Made by a program: the position numbers and the translations under genes. Shown here in pieces: positions 60,027-64,000 of a stretch of DNA of 64,000 nucleotides. Source of the DNA: Xylocopa sonorina (Eukaryota > Arthropoda > Insecta > Hymenoptera > Apidae); NCBI RefSeq assembly GCF_050948175.1, contig NC_135202.1:10602001-10666000 (forward strand), given 5' to 3'. The notes below the pieces were generated by a model. It searched no databases, was not told where the DNA came from, and saw nothing but the letters and a program-made list of their open reading frames with translations. Within the stretch, counting starts at the first letter, position 1, and each line of letters starts with the position of its first letter.

Positions 60027-62750
60027 GTAGACGGAGGGCAGGATGCGCCGCTCGAAAACTACTTTTTCATTTAAATGCAAAGTCAGCGAGGTACCGAGGA
60101 GCGTTACGAGCGCAGGGACGGCCGTTCGTTTGGGCTGGCAGCTTTCAACGGCGGATCCGAGTGGCGGCTTCCAAGGAGCTGGAGACGAACAAATAAAGAA
60201 TGCGCCGCCTTTCCGCGTTGGATCCACGGCAGATACGACGGATGGCCGGTATACTTTACGAACGCGACGGTAGTACGGCCGTCCTTCCGGATGGGTTTAA
60301 TTAAACTTTCGACGAACTTCGTCAAAATTGCATACCCGTGTAAAAATATGAGAGGAAGAATATAGAAATTCATACACGGTCGGAGGAGTGATTTGTCGAT
60401 GGAAACGTGAACGCGCGGGGCGCTCGTGCAAATTTTATTATCACCCCGGCGAGGATCTCTCGCGAGTTCGCGAAGTAGTACGTAAAAAGCGAATAACAGC
60501 CTCGTCTCGATAGCCGTAAATTCGTGGACGAAGAATGTTTGTCGTCGCTGCGAGAAACGTTTGCCAAGATAAAGCTTAATAGATACGCGGGAAAACTGAA
60601 CGCCGTTCCACGGTGGCCCCTAACGCGAGCTGTAAAACTGTTCGTCGATGGCCCTAAACTCGAGGCGCGGCTAAACAAGCGGGAGATCGAAGTGGCTCGT
60701 AAAACTTCCCTTTGATAAACTTTACGAATTTCTCCCGACCCAATATCTGGGGGACCGTTCCAGTCGAGGCCTCTTACGATGACACGGGACACGCCTTTTC
60801 GATCTTCTCCACTGGAAGAGTCCAAACTCGCGCAAGTCTTCGCAAATGGCCATTCGCGTCTTGAAAATACTTTGTCTGAACCCAACACGCCATCGATATC
60901 AATGTAAAAAACCGATAATTCGAAGGGGCGAGCTGGCGCGATCGAAGAATCGTGAACTGGCCTGGCGCGTCTTCGAGGTCGTCGAGCGAGAACGTTAGGG
61001 GGTGGTTTGAGCGGCCGCTAAGCGACGCGTGGGACCACGGCGCTGGCAGGTGGAAAAAAAAACTTTGTAAAATATTGACGGTGCTCGCTGAAAGACTCGC
61101 ACTGTTATATGCTCCCCTCGCGGCCACGAAGAACGGAGCTTAAACCCGCCGGCTTTTCCCCTTGCGCGCTGTTCGCGTTCCATCCCCCTTTTGTCGTTCC
61201 ACCTCGTCGACACTGGCAGAAACGGGGAGAAAATGCGGAGTGGTGCGTACGTTTTTTAAACTAGAACTGGGTTACGTTTACAGCGTTGATGATAATCGAC
61301 GCTTTTCACTGGTGAACGATATGTTTTATCGTGCTGGAGGACCTTTTTTTGCTACCTTAATTTCACTGAAACTGTGCAACGTTACACTGTCGTCTCTTTG
61401 ACGTAGGAAACAATATATTTAGCAGATGGATTCATGTTTGCTTTCCAGACGTTTACATCTCCGCGTATATTACATTCTTCTGAGTTTCTCCGCATCAGGC
61501 GTTATAAGGCGTCATAGTAAAATTTATGCGAGCGAAGGGGCCGTCCCCCGCGATGGCGTCACCAGCGTTCGATCGCGAACAGGTATCCATATAATCGACC
61601 GACCCAAAGCTGGCTCCGACGGTTCTGCATTATTAAATCCCTTCGATCCGACCGGATGTTTAATGCATGACGGTTCTCGATTGTTGCCCGCGTCAAACGA
61701 AGTCCCGATGCCTCTCGGACGATCGGACAGGCCGCTCTGCCTTTCGCTGGAGATTCGTTCGTAGACCGTTTCTGAGCCGATCGTTTCGGTAATTAGCGTG
61801 GCAAGGAAGAGCGACGGGGCGTTCTGACCATCGACGCCGATATCTGATATCCTCCTCTTGTTCCACCCCCGTCGTACCACCCACCGCCGCTGGCTCGCTT
61901 TTAGGGTGACCCGATTACGAGCTAATTTAAAGCCACTCACCCTGCAGTTACCAACTTTCCGCGTTACGTGCCTCGAGCAGAAGGGAGGAATCTTCGCCGT
62001 TCGCGTGGCGGAAAAAAGGATTCCACGCGAAACGAGACGAGAATTGCGAGACGTCGAGGATGCGGGGACTCGAAGATGGCGTCGGGTATCTCGAAGGCGG
62101 ATCACGTTTGGGGGAGTCAATGAGCGCGGTGAATCGCTGTAATCCGTTTCTCGTTTTTAGTTTCATTTGTGACTGCGTGCGAGACATGTATCTCCACCGT
62201 GAATACGTAAGGACGATCCTATCCAGCAGATGGAATCGCGTTGTCGTCGTAAAATCGGGGTCGCGATGAAGTGGTTGGCGAGGAATTACCACGTTCTGGA
62301 AAATCGTGTGGCCGATGGCCGAGGATAACCGTCCGTGCGATCGCGGGGGTGTGCGCGTTGTACACGCGATAACACGATCCACCCTTCCGCTTGTCGTTTT
62401 TACCCGCTGTACAAATTCTTGGTACACCGTGGCGTGGTAAAATATCAACGAAACGGATGGGAGATAAACCCGTTTATACGCGCGGCGGTTATTAGAGGGG
62501 CGCATTGAACGAGCCGAGCATCCAGCCCCTTTTGCCGGTCGAATAAAGTCGGGAAACAGTTAGTTGTCGCGTTAATAAATTCAGCGGCCGTCAGAGGAAT
62601 GAAAAGCCCTTGTCAGGCAGCGCGCACACCCAGCCAGGAATGCGTAAAGAGGCAAACAGCAATCAACATTCGTCGGTTGAACGACACTAATTAACTGCAA
62701 ATATCGTCTGTATTAATGCGCCGGTTGAATTGACTTTGCGACCGTTGGAG

Positions 62751-62772
62751 AATAAATAAATAAGTAAATAAA
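62751..62772. repeat. (AAAT)n-like tetranucleotide tract
   Basis: About five imperfect AAAT units, one changed to AAGT. Confidence 0.7.
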
Positions 62773-64000
62773 CGGCAGAGCGGCAGGCCGGTTTTGGTCA
62801 TCGATGCGTGTGGCCACCCTCACGGCCATTACGGGACACATTTCGAGCGTACGAGCGGTGTTGTTCGGGGGACACGAGCAAGCTTTTCATCAAAGGTTAC
62901 GAGGCGAGAGCCCCTGGAACTTTTCACTTCGACGAGAGCTTGTTAGCTCGATCCCTCGCAAAAGGTGTCGCGACAAGGCTTCCGCTGGTATTTCGCGCGT
63001 CTTGCCCGGTAGCCGGACTTTGTTACCTCCCGACAAACTGTCCAGAATGAAAAGAAGATGGAGGCGTCGTTATCCGTGGCGCCGGTTCTTCGCCAAACCT
63101 TGAAAAGATTTCTAAAGGCTTGTTGCACGCTGCGAGAAAACGTCGTTGGAGTCTTAGCCGTGGACTTCTGTCGTTCTTAGAAGGCAGAGCTAATCGAACG
63201 TTTACTACGGGGATCTAGTCGAATGAAAAGTGCTCTGGAATTTCGTACAAACGTCATTTCCAGCCTAGACGTGATCCGTTTGCAAGATCTTCTTATCGCG
63301 CGTCGAAAGCAGACGAGAAACAAAAAAAGAGGAACCGTCGTGCACGTTAAGATCAGTTAAACGTGCTCGATCGTGTGTCACTAATTTGCGTGATCGAGCG
63401 AAGCCGCTCGTCGAGTGGACCACCGGAAGGAAAAGAATTCGTATTTATCCGGTGAATAAATACGGAAGAAAGGGTGGATAAAGAGGAAGCTCGATTTTAC
63501 AGCGGACGCTCTCCTTAGTTGAAGAGAGGATCACGGGACAGTCGAGGAAAGGGGGTTGGTACGCGACGCGCGGCGGGGAAATTATTTATCATCGCCCACC
63601 GGCGCTTTCTTTCGTCGACGGACACAGATTCGGTTTTAAAACGCGGGAATAAAAATACGCGGCTCGAAGGAAACCAGACTGCGGGGGAGTCGCAATGAAA
63701 ACGCGCCGGCGGGCCAGAGCGTGTTTATTCTACCTTCGACGAGCAAAAAAAAAAAGAAGCGAAACCAGCGCGGAGGGTCGACGAATGTTTAAAAGAAAAA
63801 ATACTCGTTTAAGGGTCGAACGATTTTTCGCGTTGCTTGAATGATTAATGCCTCCTCTTTCCACGAGGAACTACCCGGTGCGCGCGTAAATTTCAACGGG
63901 GACGCGTCCCAGAACGGTCCCGGGGGTGGAAAAAAAAAAGAGACGCGTCAGTTCTATTTAATATTTCATTCGAAATACTTTCCAGCGCGTAGAGAAGAGC

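Larger units (their letters stand above)
53080..64000. other. Noncoding stretch, no gene recognised
   Basis: CpG-rich sequence with GA/CT tracts at 53491 and 58701, a 12-bp hairpin at 53779-53809, a TATA-like word and Kozak-type ATG near 53416-53469, and a TATA/initiator pair at 59998-60026. A minus-strand initiator-like GTCAGTCGCA lies near 57720 and an (AAAT)n tract near the right end. No recognisable coding exon. Confidence 0.45.

Noticed and set aside
61936..61990. Minus-strand CAGG|GTGAGT donor with an open frame upstream
   Set aside because: No convincing acceptor bounds an exon on its 5' side and the frame has no recognisable features.

Overview
The window reads as one piece of an insect genome, most probably a hymenopteran. 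It is CpG-rich (frequent TCGCG, CGCG and TTCGA words), has CT/GA microsatellites and AT-rich TTAATTAA-type words, and shows no bacterial gene packing. Nearly every long open frame is a by-product of the CpG-rich, stop-poor sequence. Almost all of the window is intronic or intergenic. The species cannot be named from the sequence.

One gene is identified with confidence. A short exon on the minus strand (17571-17663) carries the start codon and first 18 codons of complexin, the synaptic SNARE-binding protein: MAAFVAKQMVGNKLNAVK, then a phase-1 donor. An in-frame stop lies seven codons upstream and the Kozak context is good. No other complexin coding exon was found in the 17.5 kb downstream of it on the minus strand. 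That stretch is therefore read as a very long intron, and 17664-64000 as the 5' side of the gene, where first exons or promoters would lie. Two minus-strand exon-like segments there (53039-53079 and 48771-48810) are candidates, not proven exons.

Other signals, left to right: a TATA/initiator promoter followed by a splice donor on the plus strand at 74-230; an exon-like 50-nt segment at 3244-3293; an AT-richer, CpG-poor island at about 13.93-15.34 kb, with a 50-codon small ORF and a two-exon open frame across an AT-rich 123-nt intron; a hAT-like terminal sequence and a three-copy diverged repeat at 27.75-28.21 kb; a 42-nt hairpin at 29919-29960; a strong acceptor opening a 73-codon frame at 35156-35377 (minus); and several weaker promoter, hairpin and small-ORF candidates.

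Both strands give similar numbers of good-looking splice signals. Isolated exon candidates without homology are therefore kept at low confidence.
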